Source: a virus. Taken from it: a stretch of DNA of 63,076 bases. The translations under genes were made by a program, and so were the position numbers. The DNA lies in the IMG/VR virus record IMGVR_UViG_3300024343_000013, positions 1-63,076 of that record. One strand, 5' to 3'. The notes beneath the pieces were generated by a model. The model saw nothing but the letters and a program-made list of their open reading frames with translations. It made no database searches and was not told the DNA's origin. Below, one piece after another: positions 1 to 9,381 of the stretch (within the stretch, counting starts at the first letter, position 1; each line of letters begins with the position of its first letter).

Positions 1-294
1 ACCAGTCCCTGCTGCGTCATCTGTAGTAAGAAAGCCGGACCATCTAACTTCACCAGCCGTACCAAAAATAGCACCAGTGTAATCACCGATTACAAAAGCG
101 CGTGTGGTCGGTGATGTGTTTAGTGCTGTTACTGTTTGGCGATATACACCGGGTTCAACGTACACCGTGTCACCACTTGTAAAACCAGATGCCGAAAACG
201 CCTTGGTAAACGTAGCCCAAGCTGTGGCAATACTTGTACCAGCAGCAGCGTCACTGCCTCCGTTTGCCGGAGTCCTTACGTAGTACGTAGCCAT
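1..294 (-). CDS. N-terminal part of a beta-helix-type tail appendage protein (runs off the left edge)
   Basis: Open frame of 98 codons from an ATG at 294 with no stop before the window edge. The upstream gene's TAA overlaps this ATG (TAATG), which fixes the start. The N-terminus (MATYYVRTPANGGSD, then a GDTVYVEPGVYR segment) is the pattern that opens right-handed parallel beta-helix proteins such as phage tailspikes. These bind or cut host surface glycans, but no catalytic residues are visible in this fragment. It is the last gene of the appendage group on this side. If the window ends are joined, the frame continues without a stop into the repeat protein at 63076-62180. Confidence 0.75.
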   Translation of the reverse strand, partial: MATYYVRTPANGGSDAAAGTSIATAWATFTKAFSASGFTSGDTVYVEPGVYRQTVTALNTSPTTRAFVIGDYTGAIFGTAGEVRWSGFLTTDDAAGTG

Positions 295-515
295 TACGGA
301 GTCACTTCATCCTTGATGTATGTAATGAACATACCAAGAATGTCAAGCTGAAAGTCTTCAGGTTGACTGTTCCACCAACCATTGATATCAGTACCATCTG
401 GTCCAAAGTCAGCAACTTTGTTGCCTTCCGTGTCATATACGTCTGCTTTTATAATCCAGTTAGGCACAGGTTGTGTTACGCGAATGTACTCTACGTTTTT
501 AAGTATTGTGGTCAT
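294..515 (-). CDS. Small hypothetical protein of the tail-appendage cluster (73 aa)
   Basis: Family not recognised. Start ATG at 515 overlaps the stop of the upstream gene (TGATG), and its own stop overlaps the start of the beta-helix gene (TAATG), so it is translationally coupled on both sides. The protein is soluble and mixed alpha/beta, with a WNSQPEDFQLDILGMF segment in the C-terminal half and no membrane segment. Position between two appendage genes suggests a small virion component or an assembly chaperone; this is inferred from position only. Confidence 0.7.
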   Translation of the reverse strand: MTTILKNVEYIRVTQPVPNWIIKADVYDTEGNKVADFGPDGTDINGWWNSQPEDFQLDILGMFITYIKDEVTP

Positions 516-1309
516 CAGGTTGGATCCACCGTTACGTTAGCAGTGTTGGACAATGTTGCAGACCACGCTGTAGTTGAATCGTCTTCTTTAGATACAGTCA
601 TAACACCAGACGCTACAGCTACCTTGTTACGCATTGCGCGTAATGCTGATCGAACTGTGCGCTCATTAAGGGTGTCTGTGCCGTCACCTGTGCTATCTAA
701 TTTTCTATTCAGTACAGCGTCTGCAATAGTTGTAGCACTAGGAGCAGCACCGCTAGTTAGCGTTCGTGTTGCGTAAGTCCAGATATCAGCAGTATTTGGT
801 GGTGCTGTATATGTGAACGAAGCCATACGTGTAGTAATAGCTGCATCAAGGTTTTTTTGATATGTTCCTGCATAACCAGCAGTCGTGTATCCCGATACAT
901 TTGTATTCCAAATGTCAGTAACAGATGGCGGGGCAGTGTACGTAAACGTGGCCATTCGGCTGGTAATAGCTGCATCAAGGTTAGTAAGACCTAGGTTAGT
1001 TCCAGCAGCGTAGTCGTACGCCATAATCTGAATGATGGCGTTGTACTGACGGCAAGTGGCTTTCTGCACATTAAGTGCAATCCATCCAAGTGTGTCTGCT
1101 TCTCCGGCTGTGAACTCGTAATAGTAAACACCGTTGCCAACTTCAGTAAATGTACCAGCGCCTGACGCAGCAGTCGCACCGTTCTTACTTATTGTAACGG
1201 TAGGTGCAGTCTGACCAGTCTTAGGCGTGAAGCCGTCGGTAGAGTCAACCAGTAATACTGGAATGCGTCTACGAGCTGCTGTTGATTCAGATAGTTTGAT
1301 TTGAAACAT
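515..1309 (-). CDS. Tail fibre/appendage-like protein with internal repeat (264 aa)
   Basis: The N-terminal 90 residues (VTISKNGATAASGAGTFTEV, then GNGVYYYEFTAGEADTLG) match the beta-sandwich module common in phage tail appendage proteins. A roughly 43-residue unit is then repeated: LDAAITSRMATFTYTAPP and LDAAITTRMASFTYTAPP, each followed by a DIW motif. The C-terminal part (ATTIADAVLNRKLD, DTLNERTVRSALRAMRNK) is a helical segment often seen next to such repeats. Start ATG at 1309. It lies in an overlapping chain of appendage genes downstream of the connector genes. The exact virion role is not determined. Confidence 0.75.
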   Translation of the reverse strand: MFQIKLSESTAARRRIPVLLVDSTDGFTPKTGQTAPTVTISKNGATAASGAGTFTEVGNGVYYYEFTAGEADTLGWIALNVQKATCRQYNAIIQIMAYDYAAGTNLGLTNLDAAITSRMATFTYTAPPSVTDIWNTNVSGYTTAGYAGTYQKNLDAAITTRMASFTYTAPPNTADIWTYATRTLTSGAAPSATTIADAVLNRKLDSTGDGTDTLNERTVRSALRAMRNKVAVASGVMTVSKEDDSTTAWSATLSNTANVTVDPT

Positions 1310-1312
1310 ATG

Positions 1313-2407
1313 TCACCCGTTAAACATTGTAAACGATGCTGACGATCCGCCACCGCTGCTGCCAGAAGATTGCGTAAACGTAGTAATGTCAGGATTAATT
1401 GCCCACCTAAACGTACCTGACTCAGTCCATGTATTAGTATCTGTATTAGCATCGACTCCAAACATAGGTACATCACTTAGGCAGTCTGCATCTTGCGCCC
1501 TGTTAAACGTTAACCTTCCGCAATTCACTGCGTCACCACCAGACGCGATACCAACTAAATATTTAGTACCAGTGTTGAGTGTTTGTTCCGCGTCAAAGGG
1601 AATATATATTGCACCTTGTTGATTCCAGTTCATTACAAATGTCCATGCAGGAGCGCCACCGGTAGCAAGACTTTTACTTGTAATTAATGTCGGCGGATAG
1701 GACGTTGCATTGTAAAGTCTTAGACTTGCTGTAACAAAGCTTGCATTTGCTTGAATTTGAGTAACAATACCTTGTAATTTATATGTGGCACCCATGGAGG
1801 TAGGGACTGTAAACGCAGTTCCAGCAAATCCAGAATTGTTAAAAGGGTTATGTATATTAGATGTGCCTGAAGTTGAAACAGGATAACCATAAGTTTCAGT
1901 TGCTGATGCTATACCCCACCTAAATGAATTAGTTGCGCCACTAGAGGATGTGTAACCAAATGGTTGCCCAGAAGTAAGTGTGTAATCACGTTTACTTTGC
2001 TGTTGATGTTGCACCACACTTAAACCACCACTCCATGTACCATATGACTCTAATCCAATAGAGTACACTTGCCCCCTCGTAATGGTTTGTGGCGTTGTAA
2101 GATTCCACCATGTGAATGTTGGCGTTGATATACCGGCAGTAGTTGTTATGGGATTTGGATCTGTATATAACTTTGTTCCCGGATTCCAATTCTGACCAGA
2201 ACCGGGATACAACCACATTGCAATACGTATGGGCGGTGTACCAGATGAACTATTTACACACATTCCAAATTGTGTAATAGTCATCGTTTTCTCAGCGACA
2301 AACATTATAATTACGTACTGGTTGATTGCACTAAACCCAAAAGATGGTTCAGATCCACCTGCTGGTTGATATGAGGTTCCAAACCTGCCAATGACATCAA
2401 GAATCAT
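1313..2407 (-). CDS. Putative virion-associated beta-rich protein (364 aa)
   Basis: Start chosen at ATG 2407 because it overlaps the upstream TGA (ATGA); a longer reading from 2422 would lie inside the upstream gene. The protein is rich in Ser, Thr, Gly and Asn and predicted mostly beta, with a Gly/Ser-rich tail (SSGSSGGGSS) near the C-terminus, as in phage appendage or adhesin proteins. No enzyme motif is seen. Position between the holin-like gene and the appendage genes supports a structural role. No family recognised. Confidence 0.7.
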   Translation of the reverse strand: MILDVIGRFGTSYQPAGGSEPSFGFSAINQYVIIMFVAEKTMTITQFGMCVNSSSGTPPIRIAMWLYPGSGQNWNPGTKLYTDPNPITTTAGISTPTFTWWNLTTPQTITRGQVYSIGLESYGTWSGGLSVVQHQQQSKRDYTLTSGQPFGYTSSSGATNSFRWGIASATETYGYPVSTSGTSNIHNPFNNSGFAGTAFTVPTSMGATYKLQGIVTQIQANASFVTASLRLYNATSYPPTLITSKSLATGGAPAWTFVMNWNQQGAIYIPFDAEQTLNTGTKYLVGIASGGDAVNCGRLTFNRAQDADCLSDVPMFGVDANTDTNTWTESGTFRWAINPDITTFTQSSGSSGGGSSASFTMFNG

Positions 2408-2664
2408 AATGCAACCACCCATATATCATCAGGGTCACTAATAGAAAGTGAAGCGGTCTTACCTGCTATTCGTTGCTCTGAGTAATCCATAATCAACAAC
2501 GTTCGCAGTAAATCTTTAATACGTGGCGTAAGAGACTGGCAGTATTCTTGTAACGCCGCATCATTATCAAACACAATACAGTCTGACTCATTCCACCAAA
2601 TAATAATGCGACCATCTGATAACTCGTCGGCTTTAACTAACTGTGTTGACTCTGAGTACGTCAC
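2404..2664 (-). CDS. Small hypothetical protein (86 aa, GTG start)
   Basis: Begins at a GTG whose last bases overlap the TGA of the upstream gene (GTGA) and ends in an ATGA overlap with the next gene. It is a short mixed protein with RIIIWWNESDCIVFDND near the N-terminus. No family recognised and no membrane segment. Tight coupling on both sides supports that it is real and expressed with the late genes. Confidence 0.65.
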   Translation of the reverse strand: MTYSESTQLVKADELSDGRIIIWWNESDCIVFDNDAALQEYCQSLTPRIKDLLRTLLIMDYSEQRIAGKTASLSISDPDDIWVVAL

Positions 2665-2945
2665 TCGCTTACCTTCTTAAGAGCCTTCTCAATAAGGATG
2701 TTAAAAGCTTGCACAGTTCTAAGACCAAGTGTGCCAAGCAGAAATGATAAGCCAATCATCTGATGGGGTTGTTCCCATCCGATTTGTTTAGCAACCATAG
2801 GAGTCAAGTAAATTGCAGACGCTGTACCAGACAATACTGTAATTGCTCCTTGAACTACATTTTTAACCCTCTTCCAGTCAGTTCCTATAAGAGACCCAAC
2901 AAATCCAGCAAGCAGCGTGTTTAAATCAATCTGAAACTTATCCAT
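2661..2945 (-). CDS. Putative holin (94 aa, two hydrophobic helices)
   Basis: Two hydrophobic stretches (AITVLSGTASAIYLTPMVA and MIGLSFLLGTLGLRTVQAF) separated by a short QIGWEQPHQ turn, with a charged C-terminus (IEKALKKVSE). Size and topology fit a small holin that permeabilises the inner membrane so that endolysin can reach the cell wall. Start ATG at 2945 overlaps the upstream TGA (TGATG). It is far from the endolysin gene in the linear window but on the same strand of the late module. The holin call rests on topology only. Confidence 0.6.
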   Translation of the reverse strand: MDKFQIDLNTLLAGFVGSLIGTDWKRVKNVVQGAITVLSGTASAIYLTPMVAKQIGWEQPHQMIGLSFLLGTLGLRTVQAFNILIEKALKKVSE

Positions 2946-3655
2946 CACTTACCACCTAACTGAACTGGAGGAACTGCAAATGGGCCACCAGACATCTTTA
3001 ATGAATTATCCAATTGCTGCCAAAGCGTAAGCCTTGACATATCGTACCAATCTTTCCAAAACGATCTACCAACTAACGACGGGTCATCAAAGTTCTTTAA
3101 CGCAAGCTTTGTCGCTGCGTAACATGGAAGAGCTTTTAATAAGATGTCATCTGGCGCAAAGCTGTACGTTCCACTGCCCGTTAGAATTGCAGTAGGTGTA
3201 CTAGCTCCAGTTAGTGTTACGATAACAGTAGACGTCGGTGTCTTGTATAGCCCAATGTCATACGGACCCGACCTAAACCAATGCGTTGGTGTTCCAGTTG
3301 CCAACGTGTAGGATGGATCGTAAGCGTATAGCTCTGGTTCGCCAGTATGTATTAATGCTGTGCCACCAACAGATGCAACTTGTGGAAACCAAATAACTGT
3401 GTCTGCGTAAGTTCTGACACGTGCTGATGACGTAGTCAACGCGACGGTTGCTGTTTGATAGCAACATGAACGGCACATCTCATTTGCGCCTTCAATCAAA
3501 TAATCGAGTAAACCTTCATCAGAAGAAATTGTATATGTGGCACCACCTGCACCAGTAGCTCCATTGCCTGTGGCAATTTCGCCTACTACTGAAAGGTTTG
3601 TTTCATTTAAAAGACGGAGCGTTTCATATCGCAAGTCTGTAAAGCCTACAGCCAT
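2945..3655 (-). CDS. Head-tail adaptor/connector-type protein (236 aa)
   Basis: The N-terminus has the layout of phage adaptor proteins: short helix with LRYETLRLLNE, then LLDYLIEGANEMCRSCCYQ, followed by a beta-rich middle and a C-terminal helical part (ILLKALPCYAATKLALKNF). These proteins form the ring between portal and tail nozzle in short-tailed phages. Start ATG at 3655 overlaps the TAA of the upstream gene, which has the same general design, so the two may be successive rings. Family placement is from pattern memory (DUF6682/gp6-like), not a search. Confidence 0.65.
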   Translation of the reverse strand: MAVGFTDLRYETLRLLNETNLSVVGEIATGNGATGAGGATYTISSDEGLLDYLIEGANEMCRSCCYQTATVALTTSSARVRTYADTVIWFPQVASVGGTALIHTGEPELYAYDPSYTLATGTPTHWFRSGPYDIGLYKTPTSTVIVTLTGASTPTAILTGSGTYSFAPDDILLKALPCYAATKLALKNFDDPSLVGRSFWKDWYDMSRLTLWQQLDNSLKMSGGPFAVPPVQLGGK

Positions 3656-4302
3656 TAAACAGCTCTCCTTGCATATGTAGCAGCAAACGATTCAACCGCG
3701 CCTAGTCTATCTAGATACTCAGTCTTAAATAGTTGCAAGCCATCACCATCGCGCATTTGTAATGCTCTCATGTATAACGTGCAATACACAAGGCAATCGT
3801 GTGCTACATCAGGTAAAGGACATTCAGTAGCATCAGTATTAGCTAATGCAGTTCCTGTAGAATCATATGCCCAATAAGCGCCGGGTTGAGCATATCCTTC
3901 AACTAATAATCCTTGCGTAACAGCAGCTGCTGGCGGTGGATACAAAATGATTGCATTCATGCCACGCAATACAACTACATCGGGAACAGTTTGTGGTGTA
4001 CGGTATCTATACTCGTCAACCATTTGATTACTAAAAGAATAAAGAGTCGGTTGAAAATAATCACCTGAATCATCTTTAACTTTTAAAACACGAATCTTAT
4101 ATATGTCTGGGGAACAGTAGTCAGATGTTCCAGCAATAATATCAAGATACCGCCGACCAACCAAACAGTCAGTTTTTCTGGCTATCTGGTTGGCCGACTC
4201 AAAAATAATACTCTCTAGGCCAAATGGATCACGATCGGATTCAGAACCAAAATAATGTCGGCCCATCATTCTAATCTTTTGTTTAATTTGACCTAGATTC
4301 AT
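3655..4302 (-). CDS. Head-tail adaptor-type protein (215 aa)
   Basis: Shows the adaptor pattern: MNLGQIKQKIR, LESIIFESANQIARKTDCLVG, a beta stretch (RYLDIIAGTSDYCSPD), the AIILYPPP turn and LLVEGYAQPG, ending in helices with MRALQMRDGDGLQLF. This is typical of the small neck protein encoded after the capsid gene in podoviruses. It is separated from the upstream gene by 5 bases and overlaps the next by one base (TAATG). Probably part of the neck with the 236-aa protein. Confidence 0.65.
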   Translation of the reverse strand: MNLGQIKQKIRMMGRHYFGSESDRDPFGLESIIFESANQIARKTDCLVGRRYLDIIAGTSDYCSPDIYKIRVLKVKDDSGDYFQPTLYSFSNQMVDEYRYRTPQTVPDVVVLRGMNAIILYPPPAAAVTQGLLVEGYAQPGAYWAYDSTGTALANTDATECPLPDVAHDCLVYCTLYMRALQMRDGDGLQLFKTEYLDRLGAVESFAATYARRAV

Positions 4303-4307
4303 ATTAA

Positions 4308-5201
4308 TTACCTAGCTACGCCAGTCCTTGCAACTGCAAGATATGCATCACGCAGTACCGCAATACCAGCAGCACTGGCTCCACCAAATGCCGCAAGGCG
4401 GATATATGGTTTTGCGGATGTAGCAACAGGAATCATAATCTGTCCACCTACACTAGCTCCTGATGTAGCACACTTAGTAAACGTAAGTGCTGGTGTACCA
4501 GATGCAACCACAGTCAAAATTGACAATGGGAACATGTTACTCTTAAGCGTTGTGCCCTGCGGACCCGGATACCGAATACTGAATGTTGTAGCAGAAGGAA
4601 CAGTCGCAACTTCAACAACATTTCCCACAGCTGCAGCTACAGACTCATGGTTATTACTAAGGTTGATTGTAGTCGCAGCAGTTACAACCAGTAAATCTCC
4701 GGGCTGTAATCCATGGTTGGCATTTGCCGTAAGTACAGGAAATGTACCAGCAGCAATAGTACACACAACAGTACCGTTTGATGGGTTCGTACCCGGCAAT
4801 GTCGTTTCACCTGTGCCAATTGTATTCCAGTTAATAAGGTCATCAGATGCTTGAACAACAAATTGCTGAGCCGTTACAAGTGCAGTTGCTGCACATGCAT
4901 CAACAATAACAAACATGTCATTTCGGCTTGAATGTCCATGAAGAACCTGTCCATTATTTGGAACGTCTTCAGCATATGGAGCGCCAGTACCAACAGCCGT
5001 TTGTGTGTATCCACCCCACGCAAGTGGACATGAAAACACTTGGTTAGTTGCTGTATTACCAGTTGGTGCAGCAGTACCAGTTAATCCAACAAATGACGTC
5101 GTAAATGACGTAATGTTAGTTCCGGGCACAGCAACCGTTCCGGCGGATGCACCAAGTACACCAGATCCAAAACGGAAATTCAATTTAAAATCTCTTGCCA
5201 T
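4308..5201 (-). CDS. Putative capsid decoration or minor head protein (297 aa)
   Basis: Directly follows the major capsid gene by 12 bases on the same strand. Predicted beta-rich and low in charge, with many Thr, Ala, Gly and Val, plus segments ANHGLQPGDLLVVTAATT and FVVQASDDLINWNTIG typical of virion surface domains. No enzyme motif. Position right after the capsid gene suggests a decoration or stabilising protein; a tail role is also possible. Start ATG at 5201 has an AAGGAGAA ribosome site just upstream. Confidence 0.6.
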   Translation of the reverse strand: MARDFKLNFRFGSGVLGASAGTVAVPGTNITSFTTSFVGLTGTAAPTGNTATNQVFSCPLAWGGYTQTAVGTGAPYAEDVPNNGQVLHGHSSRNDMFVIVDACAATALVTAQQFVVQASDDLINWNTIGTGETTLPGTNPSNGTVVCTIAAGTFPVLTANANHGLQPGDLLVVTAATTINLSNNHESVAAAVGNVVEVATVPSATTFSIRYPGPQGTTLKSNMFPLSILTVVASGTPALTFTKCATSGASVGGQIMIPVATSAKPYIRLAAFGGASAAGIAVLRDAYLAVARTGVAR

Positions 5202-5213
5202 AATTTCTCCTTG

Positions 5214-6284
5214 TTAAGCTACCTTGAAGTTCAGGCGTCCAATTGCACGGGTGTGTGGAATCCAAAGGCCACAACCCCACTCAAAGAGAATGTTGTGCAT
5301 AATGCCGTTTTCTTGCGATCGACCAAGATTCTCTGGCTTGAATGGCTTTGGCTGCCAACCCTGTACATATCCAGTCCCATAACGAACTGCATACATTGTT
5401 GTAGTATTGGTTACTGCAGCTGTACTACCATCAGAAAGAACAGTGGTAGCTGGAAGCGATACGTCGTTTGGAATAACCGATGTTAAACCATCAGACTTAC
5501 GTCCAACAACACGAATCTTTGCATTCTTGTACATTTCAACTGGGCGATCGTAGTTGTCTTGAGTAATATCAAAGCCACTACCAATTCCCATAACGCGGAT
5601 GGAAGCTTCAATAATACGCTTACCAACCTCGGACACATACAAGACGATGCCATCACCATCTGGTGCATTCATGTTGTCAAACAATGTTTGAATGTCATAC
5701 ATGAAGCGGTTAGCTGCACCAGATCCAGCCGTAGCTGAAGATGTTGCAAGTAAGTTAGCAAGAGACATGTTCGACGCAGCATTGATTGTCATGTCAGTAG
5801 CCATGTCAAACTGTGCAGCATTGTTTAGACGATACTTAAGTCCGGGGAAACAGTCAGGAGAGTTACCCGGAGCAGAACTTGTTGGGTCGTTATTAATGAA
5901 CTTGTCATTAAAATCATAACTAAAACCCTCAAGGAACATCTGAACCTGTGCATCAACTGGATCAATAATATTGTTAGGCTGATCAAGCAGAACCTTATCG
6001 ATTGTGATCTTGTTACGCAGAAGGAACATCTGCTCTTCATACTGCTTTGGCTTACCTTTAACTGCCTGTGGTTCGGAGTTAATGCCGGTCCAGTTGGGAG
6101 TAGGAATACCACTGTTGGTATATCGCATACCAATCTGTCGTAGAGATGGAGATGTATAGAAAGGAATATCCTTTACAGCATTCCAAGTCTGATGCAAACT
6201 CTTGGTGATTTCTTTTACAAGCGGGTCGTTAGACAGGATTGCCTGATCCGCTAATGTAAGAGCACCATTGAAATCAATAGCCAT
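5214..6284 (-). CDS. Major capsid protein (356 aa, HK97-type predicted)
   Basis: Follows the portal-scaffold order, 12 bases after the scaffold gene. Size (356 aa) fits an HK97-fold capsid subunit. Recognisable layout: N-terminal arm (ALTLADQAILSNDPLVKEI), IPFYTSPSLRQIGMRY, a long helix region with LLRNKITIDKVLLDQPN, the DPVDAQVQMFLEGFSYDFND segment and a C-terminal beta part (MYAVRYGTGYVQGWQPKPF). This layout is familiar from podovirus structural capsid proteins. It assembles the head shell around the scaffold. Confidence 0.85.
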   Translation of the reverse strand: MAIDFNGALTLADQAILSNDPLVKEITKSLHQTWNAVKDIPFYTSPSLRQIGMRYTNSGIPTPNWTGINSEPQAVKGKPKQYEEQMFLLRNKITIDKVLLDQPNNIIDPVDAQVQMFLEGFSYDFNDKFINNDPTSSAPGNSPDCFPGLKYRLNNAAQFDMATDMTINAASNMSLANLLATSSATAGSGAANRFMYDIQTLFDNMNAPDGDGIVLYVSEVGKRIIEASIRVMGIGSGFDITQDNYDRPVEMYKNAKIRVVGRKSDGLTSVIPNDVSLPATTVLSDGSTAAVTNTTTMYAVRYGTGYVQGWQPKPFKPENLGRSQENGIMHNILFEWGCGLWIPHTRAIGRLNFKVA

Positions 6285-6295
6285 TTCTTAGCCTC

Positions 6296-7177
6296 TCAAA
6301 TACCGTTATTACTTCTGCCAATACCCATTAATCTACCAAAAACTCCACCAAGCCCACGGGTTGGCGTTGCTTCTTGTACAACAGGTTGTGCAGAATCAGA
6401 AGTGTCGATTGGGATAGGTACTTGCTTTTGCGCTTCGTATAAAGCAGCAAGTTCGGGTACAAGCGATTCTGCAAGATTTGCAAGTTCAGTGTGCACGTAT
6501 GAAACAGCTTCAACAGGATCTACACCACGTTGAACTAAATTGTTTACAATGTGTTCGCCACGTCGTGCATATGGATACTCGCGAAAAGCTTGCTCTAAAG
6601 ACTGACTGCGTCGAGTTGTTTCAACTTGTGACAGCAGCTCGTCATATTTCATACGTTGAATTTCTAGATCTGCTGAAATCCTAGCTGCATCTTCAGACAA
6701 AATATTTGCCTGTGACATGTCTAAGTACTTCTGCCGAATCTGATCTTCAGTCGCTTGTTGTTGTTGTTGTGCCCATGCGTTCTTTAACTCTTGCCCTGAC
6801 TTATATCCGTCAGCTTCAAGAGCAGTAATAACATCAGCCCATTTTTCATACTGAGCGTTGACTTCTTTAGCAGCTTTAGCCTGTTCATTTACTTCACGAA
6901 ACCTATCGTAAGGTACGTTTTCTGGAGTCTTCTGAACAGATAACGATTCCGTTAACTTCTGCCTAATTAACTCCTGTGGATCAGGAGCAGCAACCTCAAT
7001 ATTATCTAACCAAGAAAAGTCTAATGTATCTGACGCATCGTCTGCATTATTTAACGCCGGTGCAGTTTCAGGTTCATTGGCGTATGAACTATCGCTTGTC
7101 AATAAACTACTAAGACTAACGTTGTCTGACGCCTCAGCTGGTGAGTCTGAGGTGCGCATCACCATCTCTTCAGACAT
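6296..7177 (-). CDS. Scaffolding protein (293 aa)
   Basis: Acidic, helical and Gln-rich, lying between portal and capsid genes as scaffolds do. The N-terminus is disordered and acidic (SDSPAEASDNVSLSSLLTSD), followed by coiled-coil segments (EVNEQAKAAKEVNAQYEKWA and QIRQKYLDMSQANILSEDA) and a basic C-terminus (TPTRGLGGVFGRLMGIGRS) that could bind the capsid subunit. It would guide procapsid assembly and leave or be degraded before packaging. No protease gene is adjacent. Confidence 0.75.
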   Translation of the reverse strand: MSEEMVMRTSDSPAEASDNVSLSSLLTSDSSYANEPETAPALNNADDASDTLDFSWLDNIEVAAPDPQELIRQKLTESLSVQKTPENVPYDRFREVNEQAKAAKEVNAQYEKWADVITALEADGYKSGQELKNAWAQQQQQATEDQIRQKYLDMSQANILSEDAARISADLEIQRMKYDELLSQVETTRRSQSLEQAFREYPYARRGEHIVNNLVQRGVDPVEAVSYVHTELANLAESLVPELAALYEAQKQVPIPIDTSDSAQPVVQEATPTRGLGGVFGRLMGIGRSNNGI

Positions 7178-7182
7178 TTTAA

Positions 7183-9381
7183 CTATACTCCTTCATTCTG
7201 ATTCATGCCAGACTCTGGTCCTAAATCATTCATAGCAAACTGTTTTCCAATATCAACCATTGCGTAATCCTCATTGGACTGCGCCTCAAGTCCAGCCTTT
7301 GCGGTTGCCAACGCAATGTCTGCCTCAAGTTTTGCGGCAATTTCTGCCTTAGTTTTTTCTATTTCTAATTGTGCCTTTGCTTGTTCAACTTGCATGTTAA
7401 ACTGCAGGACTTCTTGTTGTTGTTGCATTTGACCAGCTTGCGCTTGTTGTTGCATCATCATCTGTTGCTGTTGTGCTTCAGCCATCTTTTGTTCTTGTTC
7501 ATCAAGATGATCAAGAATCTTAGTTGTCTCCGGCATGTTAACTAGTTGAACAAACAATCTGTTGGTAGCAGGATCCATAGGGTCACCAAAGACACCCATC
7601 TGGCGTAGGGTTGCGTACTTGTTTAATCGTTGGTCTGGTCCCTCATCCATACTAGATCCGGGTACATAAACAATCCTATACCGACCACCATTGCGCAAAG
7701 CATCAAACCGCATAACACCTTGTTGTATCTGGTCTCTAGGGAGCATTCCTCCCTCGATGTTTCCAACAAAGGGGACAATCGCAAACTGTTCAATTAAACT
7801 TACTTCCCATTCTTTAATATGCGCATTACTGATTTCAATGTCAGCTCTCACATAAGAGTGCTGTGTATTATCAGCCTTTTGCAATAACCTAACAGACTCC
7901 GCTGGCGTACCTGCTTGAGCCATACCCTGACTAACATCATGTAATCCAGCAACATCCATCATGTCCTTTTCAATCATTTGCAATAATGGAAAAAGATCAG
8001 ATCCAATGCCGGGTGCTCGCTGAACTGCTGGTGGACGACTACCACGATCGTAATACACCTTTCGGTAAATACGATTCTTGTCTTCTACGGTGTCACTCTC
8101 TTTGTCATATGCATCTGCACCAACTCCAGAAAGTTTTTCAATTAATAGGTAATCTTTTTGTGCCTCGAACTGTTCAAGTAAACGACTGTATATACGATTG
8201 TATGTACTTTGTAATGAAACAAGATCAAAACCTAGGCTATATCCATACGGAGTACCGGAACGTGGTTGCCATCGTAATGGAATAAAAGGAAACGTATCCT
8301 TTTTGTTGTATGGCCAAGGCCCAGCATAGAGTAATGTTGATTGCGTCGCAACTATGTAGCGTCCATTTACATACAACTTAGATGGTTTTTCCCAGTACTC
8401 ATATACAACAGCTGCGTTTTTACGTTTCTCTGTAGAGTTTAAATGTGCAGATGCAGGTGGAACCCAACCTCTACCTCCAGCATTAGCACCATCTAAATAG
8501 GCATCTACGTAACCAGAGTATTGACCCGTTAATGCATCAGCCTCTACACGCTTACCAACTTCACCGTAAGAATCGACAAACCATGATAGCGGTTTAATCA
8601 TGGCGTGAATCATCCACCGAATATCATCATCTCGCTTAGCAGAAGGATCAATGTAAACATCAAATGCCGGAAGGATTTGTTCGACAACATCTCCAACTTT
8701 CATTTCAGTATGACCAACTACACTTTGTCCATCAACATCTAACTGTGGAACAACTTGAGTTTTACGACTATCCCAGAACACCTTTAAAAACGATGTGCCA
8801 CAAACACAAGCCCATCGCACTCGCTCTTTAGTTTGTGTCTCCCGACTGAACTTGCGATTGTAGTGTTTAGCTATAAAGTTTGCTTCATCACTTGCAGCTC
8901 GATCTTGCGGACTGTCTGATAATGGAACAGCGGTAGCATCTGGAGCACACTGTGTTAACTTACCTACAACTCCATCAATTAATGGACGTAGTTTGTTAAC
9001 CGTCATATATCTATTTGGCTCGTTAGGATTTTGAAGGCGAATAATGTTTCGCCCTTGACTACTAATGCGTAACCATTGTCGACCTTCAAAGAAAGCTGTA
9101 GCTAATGCCCATTCAAGTTCCATATCAGTTCTTGCTCTTTGGGCACTATCAAATTGCTGCTGTAAATATTTAACTACCTTCTGTGCTTCTTCAGGCTCGT
9201 CTAACTGGTTGACCTTCCAGTCTTTAGGCTTGACATCTAATTCAAGATTATCTTTATCTGCAAGACGTGGATCTTCAAGTGGAGCTGAACCAACAGTTCC
9301 TTCACTCGGTGGTTTTTCAAACGCAGAGATGCGTGGTCGATTACCCCTAACAGCAGATGATAGTTTACTGATGTCGTACAT
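7183..9381 (-). CDS. Portal protein (732 aa)
   Basis: Forms the dodecameric DNA-entry ring at the capsid vertex. Familiar portal segments: WALATAFFEGRQWLRI, RYMTVNKLRPLIDGVVGKLT, ACVCGTSFLKVFWDS, PFIPLRWQPRSGTPYGYSLG and MIEKDMMDVAGLHDVSQG. The C-terminal part (about residues 640-710) is a Gln/Met-rich coiled coil with Lys/Glu heptads. I start at 9381 rather than the in-frame ATG at 9390: the upstream 46-codon gene ends in a TAATG overlap there, and GAGGG lies 8 bases before this ATG, while it abuts the other one. Confidence 0.88.
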   Translation of the reverse strand: MYDISKLSSAVRGNRPRISAFEKPPSEGTVGSAPLEDPRLADKDNLELDVKPKDWKVNQLDEPEEAQKVVKYLQQQFDSAQRARTDMELEWALATAFFEGRQWLRISSQGRNIIRLQNPNEPNRYMTVNKLRPLIDGVVGKLTQCAPDATAVPLSDSPQDRAASDEANFIAKHYNRKFSRETQTKERVRWACVCGTSFLKVFWDSRKTQVVPQLDVDGQSVVGHTEMKVGDVVEQILPAFDVYIDPSAKRDDDIRWMIHAMIKPLSWFVDSYGEVGKRVEADALTGQYSGYVDAYLDGANAGGRGWVPPASAHLNSTEKRKNAAVVYEYWEKPSKLYVNGRYIVATQSTLLYAGPWPYNKKDTFPFIPLRWQPRSGTPYGYSLGFDLVSLQSTYNRIYSRLLEQFEAQKDYLLIEKLSGVGADAYDKESDTVEDKNRIYRKVYYDRGSRPPAVQRAPGIGSDLFPLLQMIEKDMMDVAGLHDVSQGMAQAGTPAESVRLLQKADNTQHSYVRADIEISNAHIKEWEVSLIEQFAIVPFVGNIEGGMLPRDQIQQGVMRFDALRNGGRYRIVYVPGSSMDEGPDQRLNKYATLRQMGVFGDPMDPATNRLFVQLVNMPETTKILDHLDEQEQKMAEAQQQQMMMQQQAQAGQMQQQQEVLQFNMQVEQAKAQLEIEKTKAEIAAKLEADIALATAKAGLEAQSNEDYAMVDIGKQFAMNDLGPESGMNQNEGV

